Origin: Acidobacteriota bacterium
GTDB lineage: Bacteria; Acidobacteriota; Terriglobia; Terriglobales; Acidobacteriaceae
DNA length: 5,599 nucleotides
Direction of reading: 5' to 3'
NCBI GenBank assembly: GCA_021781255.1
Contig: JAJXXG010000456.1
Coordinates: forward strand, 1-5,599
Made by a program: the position numbers and the translations under genes. The stretch's first letter is position 1. Every line of letters begins with the position of its first letter. This document shows, in pieces, positions 1-4,986 of the stretch. A model generated the notes under the pieces. It did no database searches, was not told the DNA's origin, and worked only from the letters and a program-made list of their open reading frames with translations.

Positions 1-1088
1 CGGGTTCCGGAGCGCTGGATGTCGATGGCCGGGAAGACGCGCTTGTCGACCAGCTTGCGGTCGAGGATGATTTCCATGTTGCCCGTGCCCTTGAATTCCT
101 CAAAGATCACTTCGTCCATCCGGGAGCCGGTATCGACCAGGGCAGTGGCGATGATGGTGAGCGAGCCGCCTTCTTCAATGTTGCGGGCGGCGCCGAAGAA
201 GCGCTTGGGCCGCTGCAGGGCGTTGGAGTCGACGCCGCCCGAGAGGACTTTGCCTGAGGGGGGCACGATGGTGTTGTAGGCGCGGGCAAGACGCGTGATG
301 GAGTCAAGGAGAATGACCACGTCGCGCTTGTGCTCGACCAGTCGCTTGGCCTTCTCGATGACCATTTCAGCCACTTGGACGTGGCGCGCAGCCGGTTCAT
401 CAAATGTTGAGCTGATGACCTCACCCTTGACGGAGCGCTGCATGTCGGTGACTTCCTCGGGGCGCTCGTCAATAAGCAAAACGATAAGCACGACCTCAGG
501 ATGATTGGAAGTGACGGAGTTGGCGATGGACTGCAGCAGCATGGTCTTGCCGGTGCGGGGCGGAGCGACGATGAGGCCGCGCTGGCCCTTGCCCACGGGG
601 GTCAGCAGGTCCATGACCCGGCCGCTGATACCCTCGCGCACCGTCTCCATCTTGATGCGTTCCTGGGGATAGAGCGGCGTGAGGTTGTCGAAGAGGATCT
701 TATTGCGCGTCTCTTCCGGCGACTCGAAGTTGATGGCCTCGATCTTGACGAGTGCAAAATATTTCTCGCCTTCATGGGGTGGGCGCACGTTGCCGCTGAT
801 CGAGTCGCCCGTCTTGAGGTCGAACTTGCGTATTTGGGACGGAGACACGTAGATGTCGTCCGGTCCGGGCAGATAGTTGTAGTCCGGCGAGCGCAGAAAA
901 CCGTAGCCGTCGGGGAGAATCTCAAGGACTCCCTCGGCGAAGATGTGACCTTCTTTTTCGCTCTGTGCCTGAAGGATCTTGAAGATCAGATCCTGCTTAC
1001 GAAGACCGCTCGTGCCCGGAATCTCTAGGGAGCGGGCGATGCGGCTAAGTTCCGTGATGTTTTTTTCTTTGAGTTCTGCGATTGTCAT
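1..1088 (-). CDS. rho: Transcription termination factor Rho (3' end beyond the window)
   Basis: Rho is the hexameric ATP-dependent RNA translocase that terminates transcription of untranslated RNA. The 362 visible codons cover the N-terminal helical domain (about residues 1-45), the primary RNA-binding cold-shock fold (about 48-125, with the RNP1-like DGYGFLR at 60-66) and most of the RecA-type motor. The motor shows the Walker A motif PPRTGKT (176-182), the DERPEEV segment with the catalytic glutamate (207-213), Walker B VVILLDS (257-263), the Q-loop region [20 protein letters not shown] (282-301) and IEEGGSL (304-310). It leaves the window at RSGT, just short of the family C-terminus; by comparison with E. 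coli Rho (419 aa) roughly 60 residues are missing. There is no long N-terminal insertion of the kind some high-GC bacteria carry. The ATG at 1088 is set by AGGTGA at 1091-1096, and the protein begins [18 protein letters not shown], typical of the family. Confidence 0.98.
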   Translation of the reverse strand, partial: MTIAELKEKNITELSRIARSLEIPGTSGLRKQDLIFKILQAQSEKEGHIFAEGVLEILPDGYGFLRSPDYNYLPGPDDIYVSPSQIRKFDLKTGDSISGNVRPPHEGEKYFALVKIEAINFESPEETRNKILFDNLTPLYPQERIKMETVREGISGRVMDLLTPVGKGQRGLIVAPPRTGKTMLLQSIANSVTSNHPEVVLIVLLIDERPEEVTDMQRSVKGEVISSTFDEPAARHVQVAEMVIEKAKRLVEHKRDVVILLDSITRLARAYNTIVPPSGKVLSGGVDSNALQRPKRFFGAARNIEEGGSLTIIATALVDTGSRMDEVIFEEFKGTGNMEIILDRKLVDKRVFPAIDIQRSGT

Positions 1089-1100
1089 GTTCACCTGCAC

Positions 1101-1140
1101 GAAGGCGGGATTTGTTCGGTAGGAATATGGAGGGGGAAGG
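1101..1140 (-). promoter_or_regulatory. C-rich, G-poor rut-like segment in the rho leader
   Basis: Read on the minus strand, these 40 nt contain 20 C and only 2 G, while the flanking sequence is balanced. The segment ends 12 nt before the rho ATG. C-rich, G-poor unstructured RNA is what the Rho primary site binds, and rho genes of other bacteria are known to be autoregulated by termination in their own leader. The base composition is seen directly; its role as a Rho loading site is an inference. Confidence 0.45.
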
Positions 1141-1234
1141 TCTCCAGAGGAAAAACCGGATAGGCACTCAGAAAAACAGCCGGCGAGAACCGATCTTACG
1201 CCATCTTTGGAGATTCTGCACTCTTTTGCCTTGC

Positions 1235-1250
1235 GTCCGCCGCAGCGGAC
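1235..1250 (-). other. Small perfect hairpin in the rho leader
   Basis: GTCCGC and GCGGAC form a perfect 6-bp stem around a 4-nt loop. It lies midway along the 343-nt stretch between rpoZ and rho. No T-run follows on either strand, so it is not an intrinsic terminator. The rest of this leader shows no open reading frame with a credible start. Confidence 0.4.
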
Positions 1251-1408
1251 CGCCGCTCCCTGTCGGCTGCGCTCACTTAACGGTTGCTGCTTCGGGAGTT
1301 TGAAGAAACTGCCTTGAATCATTCCCCAAACTTATCTGGAGTTGAAGAATGACGGGAAATCTGCCCCATTTACTGCGGGAAACTGCCTGGAAACTGTTGC
1401 CTGCCTCA

Positions 1409-1435
1409 ATTATAGATTGCGAGCGCGGCTGTCAG
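1409..1435 (-). promoter_or_regulatory. Candidate sigma-70-type promoter for rho
   Basis: The minus strand has a perfect TATAAT at 1414-1409, preceded by CTGACA (one mismatch to TTGACA) at 1435-1430. The 15-bp spacer is shorter than the usual 17. Transcription would begin near 1402 and give rho a leader of about 310 nt, long enough for autogenous control. The candidate -35 contains the rpoZ stop codon. The -10 match is strong, but the spacing weakens the call. Confidence 0.4.
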
Positions 1436-1442
1436 GCCGCGC
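1423..1442 (-). other. GC-rich hairpin enclosing the rpoZ stop codon
   Basis: GCGCGGC and GCCGCGC form a perfect 7-bp all-G/C stem around the 6-nt loop CTGACA, which contains the rpoZ TGA. No T-tract follows on the minus strand (it continues TCGCAATC), so it is not a classical intrinsic terminator. It may protect the 3' end of rpoZ mRNA or slow polymerase. The stem is seen directly; any function is inferred. Confidence 0.6.
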
Positions 1443-1653
1443 GGCGCCTTTCCACTGGGTGGGCGGTAGAAGCCTCTTCTGACGCTTGGGCTTCAGGATT
1501 GGCCGATTCGAAACGGCATAAAACTTCGTTGGTTGTGTCCTGCAGCCGAGTGTTCGGCTTGTGAAGCTTCCTGGTTGCCTTGCTAGCCAGTTGACAGAGC
1601 TGGTAGCGATTGGTCACCTGCGAAAGTGCCTTAAAAACAAGATCTGAACGCAT
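1432..1653 (-). CDS. rpoZ: DNA-directed RNA polymerase omega subunit
   Basis: Omega is the small subunit that binds the beta' C-terminus and helps RNA polymerase assemble. The 73-residue product starts MRSDLVFKALSQVTNRYQLC. The NR-(Y/F)-x-L-x-x-x-A-x-x-A-x-(R/K) core of the family is seen at 15-29 (NRYQLCQLASKATRK), followed by HKPNTRLQDTTNEVLCRF (31-48), the second conserved helix region. The tail (50-73) is rich in Ala and Glu and poorly conserved, as is usual. The product resembles the omega proteins I associate with acidobacteria and is somewhat shorter than E. coli omega (about 90 aa). A clear Shine-Dalgarno AAGGAG at 1661-1666, 7 nt before the ATG, fixes the start. No gmk or yicC homolog, common neighbours of rpoZ, lies upstream in the window; rho is the next gene downstream after 343 nt. 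Confidence 0.88.
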   Translation of the reverse strand: MRSDLVFKALSQVTNRYQLCQLASKATRKLHKPNTRLQDTTNEVLCRFESANPEAQASEEASTAHPVERRRAA

Positions 1654-2018
1654 TGCGTGTCTCCTTCTTTATCAAATGCCTGCCCTGGAGGAGCCGATGA
1701 GCACCGCCAGAACGGAGGGAAGCCAATACAATCGAGGGCTATCCCCAAATGCCACTTCCATCTCTTAGACGCACTTCTTACGCCCTGAGTGCAAAATGTT
1801 CACGGACCATCGCACGTTATGAAACGGACACCATGCCGTACAGGATATGCAGTTTGCGCACCGGATCTCCTGGCGCCTTTCTGGCAATTCCCGGAGCACC
1901 CAACAAGCGCACCCAAGGCATCAACAGAGCCCTCGCTCACAAGTATGATGCTGGAAATAGCTGGTGGGCACACCCGGCCGCAACGCGCAACCTGCCCTAT
2001 ATGGATGGCTAATTTGAG

Positions 2019-2045
2019 GGTATAACCAACCTTTGCCCGGGTCAA
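2019..2045 (-). promoter_or_regulatory. Weak candidate promoter upstream of rpoZ
   Basis: On the minus strand, TTGACC (2045-2040, 5 of 6 to consensus) is followed after 15 bp by TATACC (2024-2019, 4 of 6). If used, it would give rpoZ a 5' leader of roughly 360 nt. The 15-bp spacing matches the rho candidate but is shorter than the textbook value, and nothing else in the sequence supports the call. Confidence 0.22.
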
Positions 2046-2212
2046 TAGTTATTTCGAAGCATTTGGAACGCCGTTTCCGGTGCGTGCAGCCCGAATCCAT
2101 GGACGAAACTTAGATTGGGGGATATTGTCTTCTAACATGTTTATTATCAATATTATTTCTGGATTGGAAATCCCGAACCGAAGTGAAATCCAGGCCGGGA
2201 CTGGGCCGCCAG

Positions 2213-2359
2213 ATGCTTAACGGCAGACGGAGCGAACCTTCTGGGTTACCTAGAGACACCATGTCGCGCGTCGCCATCGATCTTGGTGGCACCGCGCTCT
2301 ATAACGGCGCTGCAGAGTTCTGGCCGGACGTTCACCACTGGTTGCAGCGGCGATTTTGA
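2213..2359 (+). CDS. Doubtful 48-codon ORF or gene remnant, convergent with yifB
   Basis: This is the only plus-strand frame outside the known genes that reads at all like protein: from the internal ATG at 2261 it gives MSRVAIDLGGTALYNGAAEF and ends VHHWLQRRF. In that part 23 of 32 codons end in G or C. It stops 19 nt from the yifB stop on the other strand. There is no good Shine-Dalgarno before the ATG at 2213 or at 2261, the frame is open upstream back to a stop at 2111, and I do not recognise the product. It may be the 3' remnant of a lost gene or simply chance. Confidence 0.18.
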   Translation: MLNGRRSEPSGLPRDTMSRVAIDLGGTALYNGAAEFWPDVHHWLQRRF

Positions 2360-2378
2360 AGGCGAGCGCAGTCTCACG

Positions 2379-3938
2379 TTATGCCCAATAGCTGCGGTCG
2401 AGGGTGCGGTATTGGATGGCTTCGGCCAGATGCGCGACGGTGAGCGTGTCTGCGCCCTCCAGGTCGGCGATTGTGCGGGCCACCTTAAGGATGCGATCAT
2501 GGGCCCGCGCCGTAAACCCCTGCTGCTGCATGGCGCGCTCAAGCAGCCGCTCGGCGTCTGCGCCTAGCTCACAGTAGGAGCGGATCTGGGGGGTGTTCAT
2601 CTGTGCATTGGCGTAGATTTTTTCGCCGTGCTTTTTGAAGCGTGCGCGTTGGCGCTCGCGGGCGGTCATTACTCGGGTCCGAATTTGAGCGGAGCCCTCG
2701 GCGGCCGCACCGCCGCGCAGTTCCTTGTACTGGACGGCCGGAACCTCAATGTGGATGTCGATGCGGTCGAGCAAAGGGCCTGAGATTTTGGCCACGTAGC
2801 GCTGGATCATGGGCGGAGTACACATGCACTCGCGGGACTTGTCGTTGAAGTAGCCGCAGGGGCAGGGGTTCATGGCCGCGGCCAGCATGAAGCGCGCGGG
2901 AAAGCTGAGCGACATGGAGGCGCGCGCGATGGTGACGGTGTGATCCTCGAGCGGCTGGCGCATGACTTCGAGCACGTTGCGCGGAAATTCGGGCAGCTCG
3001 TCGAGGAAGAGCAAGCCATTGTGGGCCAGCGAAACCTCGCCGGGCCGCGGGACGATGCCGCCGCCGATGAGGCCGGCGTCGGAGATGGTGTGGTGGGGCG
3101 AGCGGAAGGGCCGCTGCGTGACCAGGCCGGCGCTGGAATCGAGCACGCCGGAGACGGAGTGAATTTTGGTGGTTTCGAGGGCTTCCTCGAAGGTGAGCGG
3201 GGCCAGGATCGAGGGTAGGCGCTTGGCCAGCATGGTTTTTCCTGATCCGGGCGGGCCGATCATGAGAATGTTGTGGCTGCCGGCGGCGGCCACTTCGAGG
3301 GCGCGCTTGGCGGTCTGCTGGCCACGGACGTCGCAAAAATCTACGGTGAAGTGCTGCAGTTCTCCTAGTAGTTTTTCTGTGGCCACATGGACGGGCTCGC
3401 GCTGGATTTGGCCGACCACCGCGGTGTTGAGCAGATCCAGCACATCAAGCAGTGAAGAGACCGGATAGACGTTGACGCCCTCGACGACGGCTGCTTCAGC
3501 GGCGTTGGCGGCGGGCAAGATCAGGTTGGGAATGCCTCTCTCGCGGGCCAGGATGGCTACCGGCAACATGCCGGGGATGGGGCGGACACTGCCGTCGAGC
3601 CCGAGCTCGCCCACAAGGAGAAAACGGCTGAGGTCGTTGGTGCGGAGTGCGCCGTAGGCGCCCAGAATGCCGACGGCGATGGGCAGATCGAAGCCTGAAC
3701 CTTCTTTCTTCAGATCAGCGGGAGCAAGGTTGATGGTGATGAAGGTGGGCGGAATCAGGTAGCCGGAGTTTTTGATGGCGGCGCGGACGCGGTCGCGGCT
3801 TTCGCGGACGGCGGCGTCAGGCAGACCCACGGTGTGGAAGTGGTCTTCGTTCGAGACCACGCCGCTATAGTCCACCTCGACATCGATGAGGCTGGCGTCG
3901 ATGCCGTAGACAGCCGCGCTGAGGGCCTTGAAAAGCAT
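2379..3938 (-). CDS. yifB: YifB/ComM-family AAA+ ATPase (Mg-chelatase-like, Lon-like N-terminal domain)
   Basis: This 519-residue protein is full length for the family. ComM, the characterised member in Vibrio and related bacteria, is a hexameric helicase that drives branch migration during natural transformation; most relatives elsewhere are uncharacterised. The N-terminal part (about 1-180, starting [20 protein letters not shown]) is the Lon/S5-like domain, with [20 protein letters not shown] at 69-88. The AAA+ module has Walker A GPPGSGKT (228-235), the [17 protein letters not shown] segment (278-294), Walker B LLFLDEL (309-315), the four-cysteine NPCPCG...CMC cluster (C359, C361, C371, C373) and the arginine-bearing [10 protein letters not shown] (387-396). 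The C-terminal helical domain has [17 protein letters not shown] (477-493) and ends RTLDRSYWA, as is typical. The ATG at 3938 is right by homology, but no Shine-Dalgarno precedes it; a hairpin lies there instead. Transformation in this organism is not shown by the sequence. Confidence 0.95.
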   Translation of the reverse strand: MLFKALSAAVYGIDASLIDVEVDYSGVVSNEDHFHTVGLPDAAVRESRDRVRAAIKNSGYLIPPTFITINLAPADLKKEGSGFDLPIAVGILGAYGALRTNDLSRFLLVGELGLDGSVRPIPGMLPVAILARERGIPNLILPAANAAEAAVVEGVNVYPVSSLLDVLDLLNTAVVGQIQREPVHVATEKLLGELQHFTVDFCDVRGQQTAKRALEVAAAGSHNILMIGPPGSGKTMLAKRLPSILAPLTFEEALETTKIHSVSGVLDSSAGLVTQRPFRSPHHTISDAGLIGGGIVPRPGEVSLAHNGLLFLDELPEFPRNVLEVMRQPLEDHTVTIARASMSLSFPARFMLAAAMNPCPCGYFNDKSRECMCTPPMIQRYVAKISGPLLDRIDIHIEVPAVQYKELRGGAAAEGSAQIRTRVMTARERQRARFKKHGEKIYANAQMNTPQIRSYCELGADAERLLERAMQQQGFTARAHDRILKVARTIADLEGADTLTVAHLAEAIQYRTLDRSYWA

Positions 3939-3943
3939 GATGG

Positions 3944-3964
3944 GCGGTGTGGAACGAACACCGC
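3944..3964 (-). promoter_or_regulatory. Perfect hairpin abutting the yifB start codon
   Basis: On the minus strand GCGGTGT and ACACCGC form a perfect 7-bp stem with the 7-nt loop TCGTTCC, ending 5 nt before the yifB ATG. It occupies the position where a ribosome binding site would normally be, and no AGGAG-like motif is present. As RNA it could limit initiation on yifB; as DNA the same palindrome could be a repressor operator. The structure is seen directly and the role is inferred. Confidence 0.5.
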
Positions 3965-3975
3965 AGAAATAGGAG

Positions 3976-4003
3976 AAAAAATCTTACAGTCCGGAGTTGC
4001 AGA
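3976..4003 (-). terminator. Weak terminator- or attenuator-like hairpin with six T
   Basis: On the minus strand TCTGCA (4003-3998) can pair with TGTAAGA (3988-3982), with one G-U pair and one bulge, around a 9-nt loop. It is followed directly by TTTTTT (3981-3976). The stem is weak for an intrinsic terminator, but the position between the acyltransferase gene and yifB is suitable. It could end the upstream transcript or act as an attenuator for yifB. Confidence 0.3.
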
Positions 4004-4045
4004 CGAAGCGCTATGTTCTGTGAGGCCTTAGTGTGTGGTGTTTCC

Positions 4046-4078
4046 TTAGCAACATACTACACAAGAATGCCGATTCAC
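4046..4078 (-). CDS. Possible 10-residue Cys-rich leader peptide upstream of yifB
   Basis: A GTG start follows AGGAGG (4087-4082) after a 3-nt gap. It opens a 10-codon frame reading MNRHSCVVCC before TAA, with three of ten residues cysteine and two of them at the very end. This is the best Shine-Dalgarno-like match in the spacer, whereas yifB itself has none. Peptides ending in cysteines are known to act as cysteine-sensing leaders in actinobacteria (mycobacteria), upstream of sulfur genes; here the downstream gene is yifB, about 107 nt away, which is not a sulfur gene. The gap from the Shine-Dalgarno to GTG is short, and the frame is small enough to arise by chance. Confidence 0.3.
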   Translation of the reverse strand: MNRHSCVVCC

Positions 4079-4101
4079 GTTCCTCCTGTTGAAGAACCGC
4101 A

Positions 4102-4833
4102 CTAGGCGTGATCGGTAGGAACGCTGCCCAGGTATTGGTCGGGCGCGACACTCTGGCCGGCCAGTACGATGGCGTGGCTGCCGATACGCGCTCCCGTGCC
4201 GATGACCGTGTGCTGAACCCGTACCCTGTCGTAGTGGGCAGGATCGCGGGAGTGGGAAAAGACGCGCGCATAGGAGCCGAGGACGGCATGATCCCCAATG
4301 GTGATGCCACCGCGATCGTTGAGCAGCGCGTACTGGTTAATAACAACGCCGTCGCCGATGGATAGGTTGTAGCCGTAAGTCAGATCGACGCCATGAAAGA
4401 TTTTGACCCCCGAGCCGAGACGTTCAAAGATGTGACGTCCCAACATGCAGCGGAAGCGCAGGCCCAGCCAGTGGTTGAGGCCCATTGGCGAGCGGTCAAA
4501 CATCTTCCAGAACCAGAGCAGGGGTTTGCGCTGCGCATAGCGCTCACGATCGACTTCAGCAAAATGCTCTGGCTCCAGGGTTACGTTCTCAGGGTCGAGC
4601 GAAAGGCTGACCACGTTGCCCGGCAGCTCAGAAGTGAGCGCGAGATTGAGCTTGCCGCCGTGGGGACGGCCCAGATAGATCTGGAATAGCTGATCGCGGA
4701 CGATTTCGCTGCGGCGTTGAGGAGAACCGTGGCGCAGGAACTCCTCGTCCAGAAATCGGATCCAGCGGCGGTAGACTTCTTCCGCCTCGGGCGCCGGATG
4801 AGGGACGTAACTTTCAGGGTTGGCCATACCCAT
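4102..4833 (-). CDS. Left-handed beta-helix (hexapeptide-repeat) acyltransferase
   Basis: This 243-residue protein is a probable O-acetyltransferase of the WbbJ/maltose-acetyltransferase type, moving an acyl group from CoA to a sugar or similar acceptor; the acceptor cannot be read from the sequence. The C-terminal part (about 140-228) carries hexapeptide repeats, for example LSIGDGVVINQYAL, GITIGDHAVLGSYARV and TVIGTGARIGSHAIVLAG. SHSRDP, with H194, is in the right place for the catalytic histidine. Residues 1-100 (VYRRWIRFLDEEFLRHGSPQ and on) are a separate, unrecognised region, and 106-138 holds an aromatic-rich stretch that could contact the membrane. The protein ends soon after the last repeat (YLGSVPTDHA), without the usual GNPAK-type tail. 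The start is uncertain: in-frame TTG 4839, ATG 4833 and ATG 4827 all lack a Shine-Dalgarno, and ATG 4833 was chosen. It lies between yidC and yifB, which gives no functional clue. Confidence 0.85.
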   Translation of the reverse strand: MGMANPESYVPHPAPEAEEVYRRWIRFLDEEFLRHGSPQRRSEIVRDQLFQIYLGRPHGGKLNLALTSELPGNVVSLSLDPENVTLEPEHFAEVDRERYAQRKPLLWFWKMFDRSPMGLNHWLGLRFRCMLGRHIFERLGSGVKIFHGVDLTYGYNLSIGDGVVINQYALLNDRGGITIGDHAVLGSYARVFSHSRDPAHYDRVRVQHTVIGTGARIGSHAIVLAGQSVAPDQYLGSVPTDHA

Positions 4834-4840
4834 CGACAAT

Positions 4841-4882
4841 AAACCAGAGAACAGGCATCAGGGAACAGGGATCAGGGGTCAG
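4841..4882 (-). repeat. Heptamer tandem array A, consensus CTGNTCC (six units)
   Basis: Read on the minus strand from 4882, six consecutive 7-bp units follow one another exactly: CTGACCC, CTGATCC, CTGTTCC, CTGATGC, CTGTTCT and CTGGTTT. Every unit keeps CTG at the same phase, while positions 4-7 drift. The array ends only 7 nt before the chosen acyltransferase start. Degenerate heptamers of this kind are non-coding; similar short tandem repeats are known in cyanobacteria, and I associate such sequences with acidobacterial spacers, though this could not be searched. Confidence 0.8.
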
Positions 4883-4886
4883 ATGC

Positions 4887-4900
4887 CAGTTGTCAGTTCC
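4887..4900 (+). repeat. Two inverted heptamer units facing array B
   Basis: The plus strand reads CAGTTGT then CAGTTCC, two units of the array B type in the opposite orientation. The 11 bases CAGTTGTCAGT (4887-4897) are the exact reverse complement of ACTGACAACTG at 4974-4984, so the spacer could fold into a large stem-loop in RNA. Between the arms, CTTGGTGA (4918-4925) and TCACCGAAG (4934-4942) form a second imperfect hairpin. Confidence 0.65.
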
Positions 4901-4949
4901 AGAATCGGGATTCGATCCTTGGTGACCGACAGTTCACCGAAGACGGCCA

Positions 4950-4984
4950 ACAACTGACAACCGATAACTGACCACTGACAACTG
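4950..4984 (-). repeat. Heptamer tandem array B, consensus CAGTTGT (five units)
   Basis: Read on the minus strand from 4984, the units are CAGTTGT, CAGTGGT, CAGTTAT, CGGTTGT and CAGTTGT, followed by the more diverged TGGCCGT (4949-4943). The array begins 2 nt after the yidC stop codon. Its unit differs from array A but shares the 7-bp period, which suggests the same copying mechanism. No T-tract is present, so any role in ending the yidC transcript would rest on folding with the inverted units at 4887-4900. Confidence 0.8.
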
Positions 4985-4986
4985 CT

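Larger units (their letters stand above)
1654..2378. other. Long intergenic region without a convincing gene
   Basis: This stretch of about 725 bp lies between yifB and rpoZ. Open frames exist on both strands (for example 1749-2012 plus and 1800-2045 minus), but their translations look random, with no recognisable domain or good ribosome binding site. The patch 2131-2160 is very AT-rich (5 G/C in 30) against a G+C-rich background. Near it, TTGATA (2150-2145) and CAATAT (2127-2122) on the minus strand are 17 bp apart, a weak promoter-like pair. An imperfect long-loop inverted repeat, CTGGATT (2159-2165) with AATCCAG (2187-2193), lies beside it. No tRNA, terminator or mobile-element end was recognised. 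Confidence 0.5.

Noticed and set aside
1235..1250. Rho-independent terminator between rpoZ and rho
   Set aside because: The 6-bp stem is real, but neither strand has a T-run after it.
1800..2045. 81-codon minus-strand ORF upstream of rpoZ
   Set aside because: The translation shows no recognisable motif, there is no convincing ribosome binding site, and overlapping plus-strand frames are of similar length, as expected by chance.
2159..2193. Inverted repeat CTGGATT/AATCCAG as a mobile-element end or terminator
   Set aside because: Only 7 bp with a 21-nt loop, no T-tract, no flanking target duplication and no transposase gene nearby.
2246..2542. 98-codon minus-strand ORF overlapping the yifB 3' end
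   Set aside because: Most of it is an out-of-frame reading of the conserved yifB C-terminus, and the remainder has no family signal.
2940..3218. Plus-strand ORFs inside yifB, and similar ones inside rho, yidC and the acyltransferase gene
   Set aside because: They lie antisense to well-conserved genes, and their composition is explained by the codon bias of the true frame.
4837..4839. TTG as the start of the acyltransferase
   Set aside because: It has no Shine-Dalgarno, and ATG codons lie 6 and 12 nt downstream in the same frame. It remains possible but is less likely.
4843..4984. Possible CRISPR array
   Set aside because: The units are contiguous 7-mers with drifting sequence and no unique spacers of constant length, which fits simple tandem repeats rather than CRISPR.
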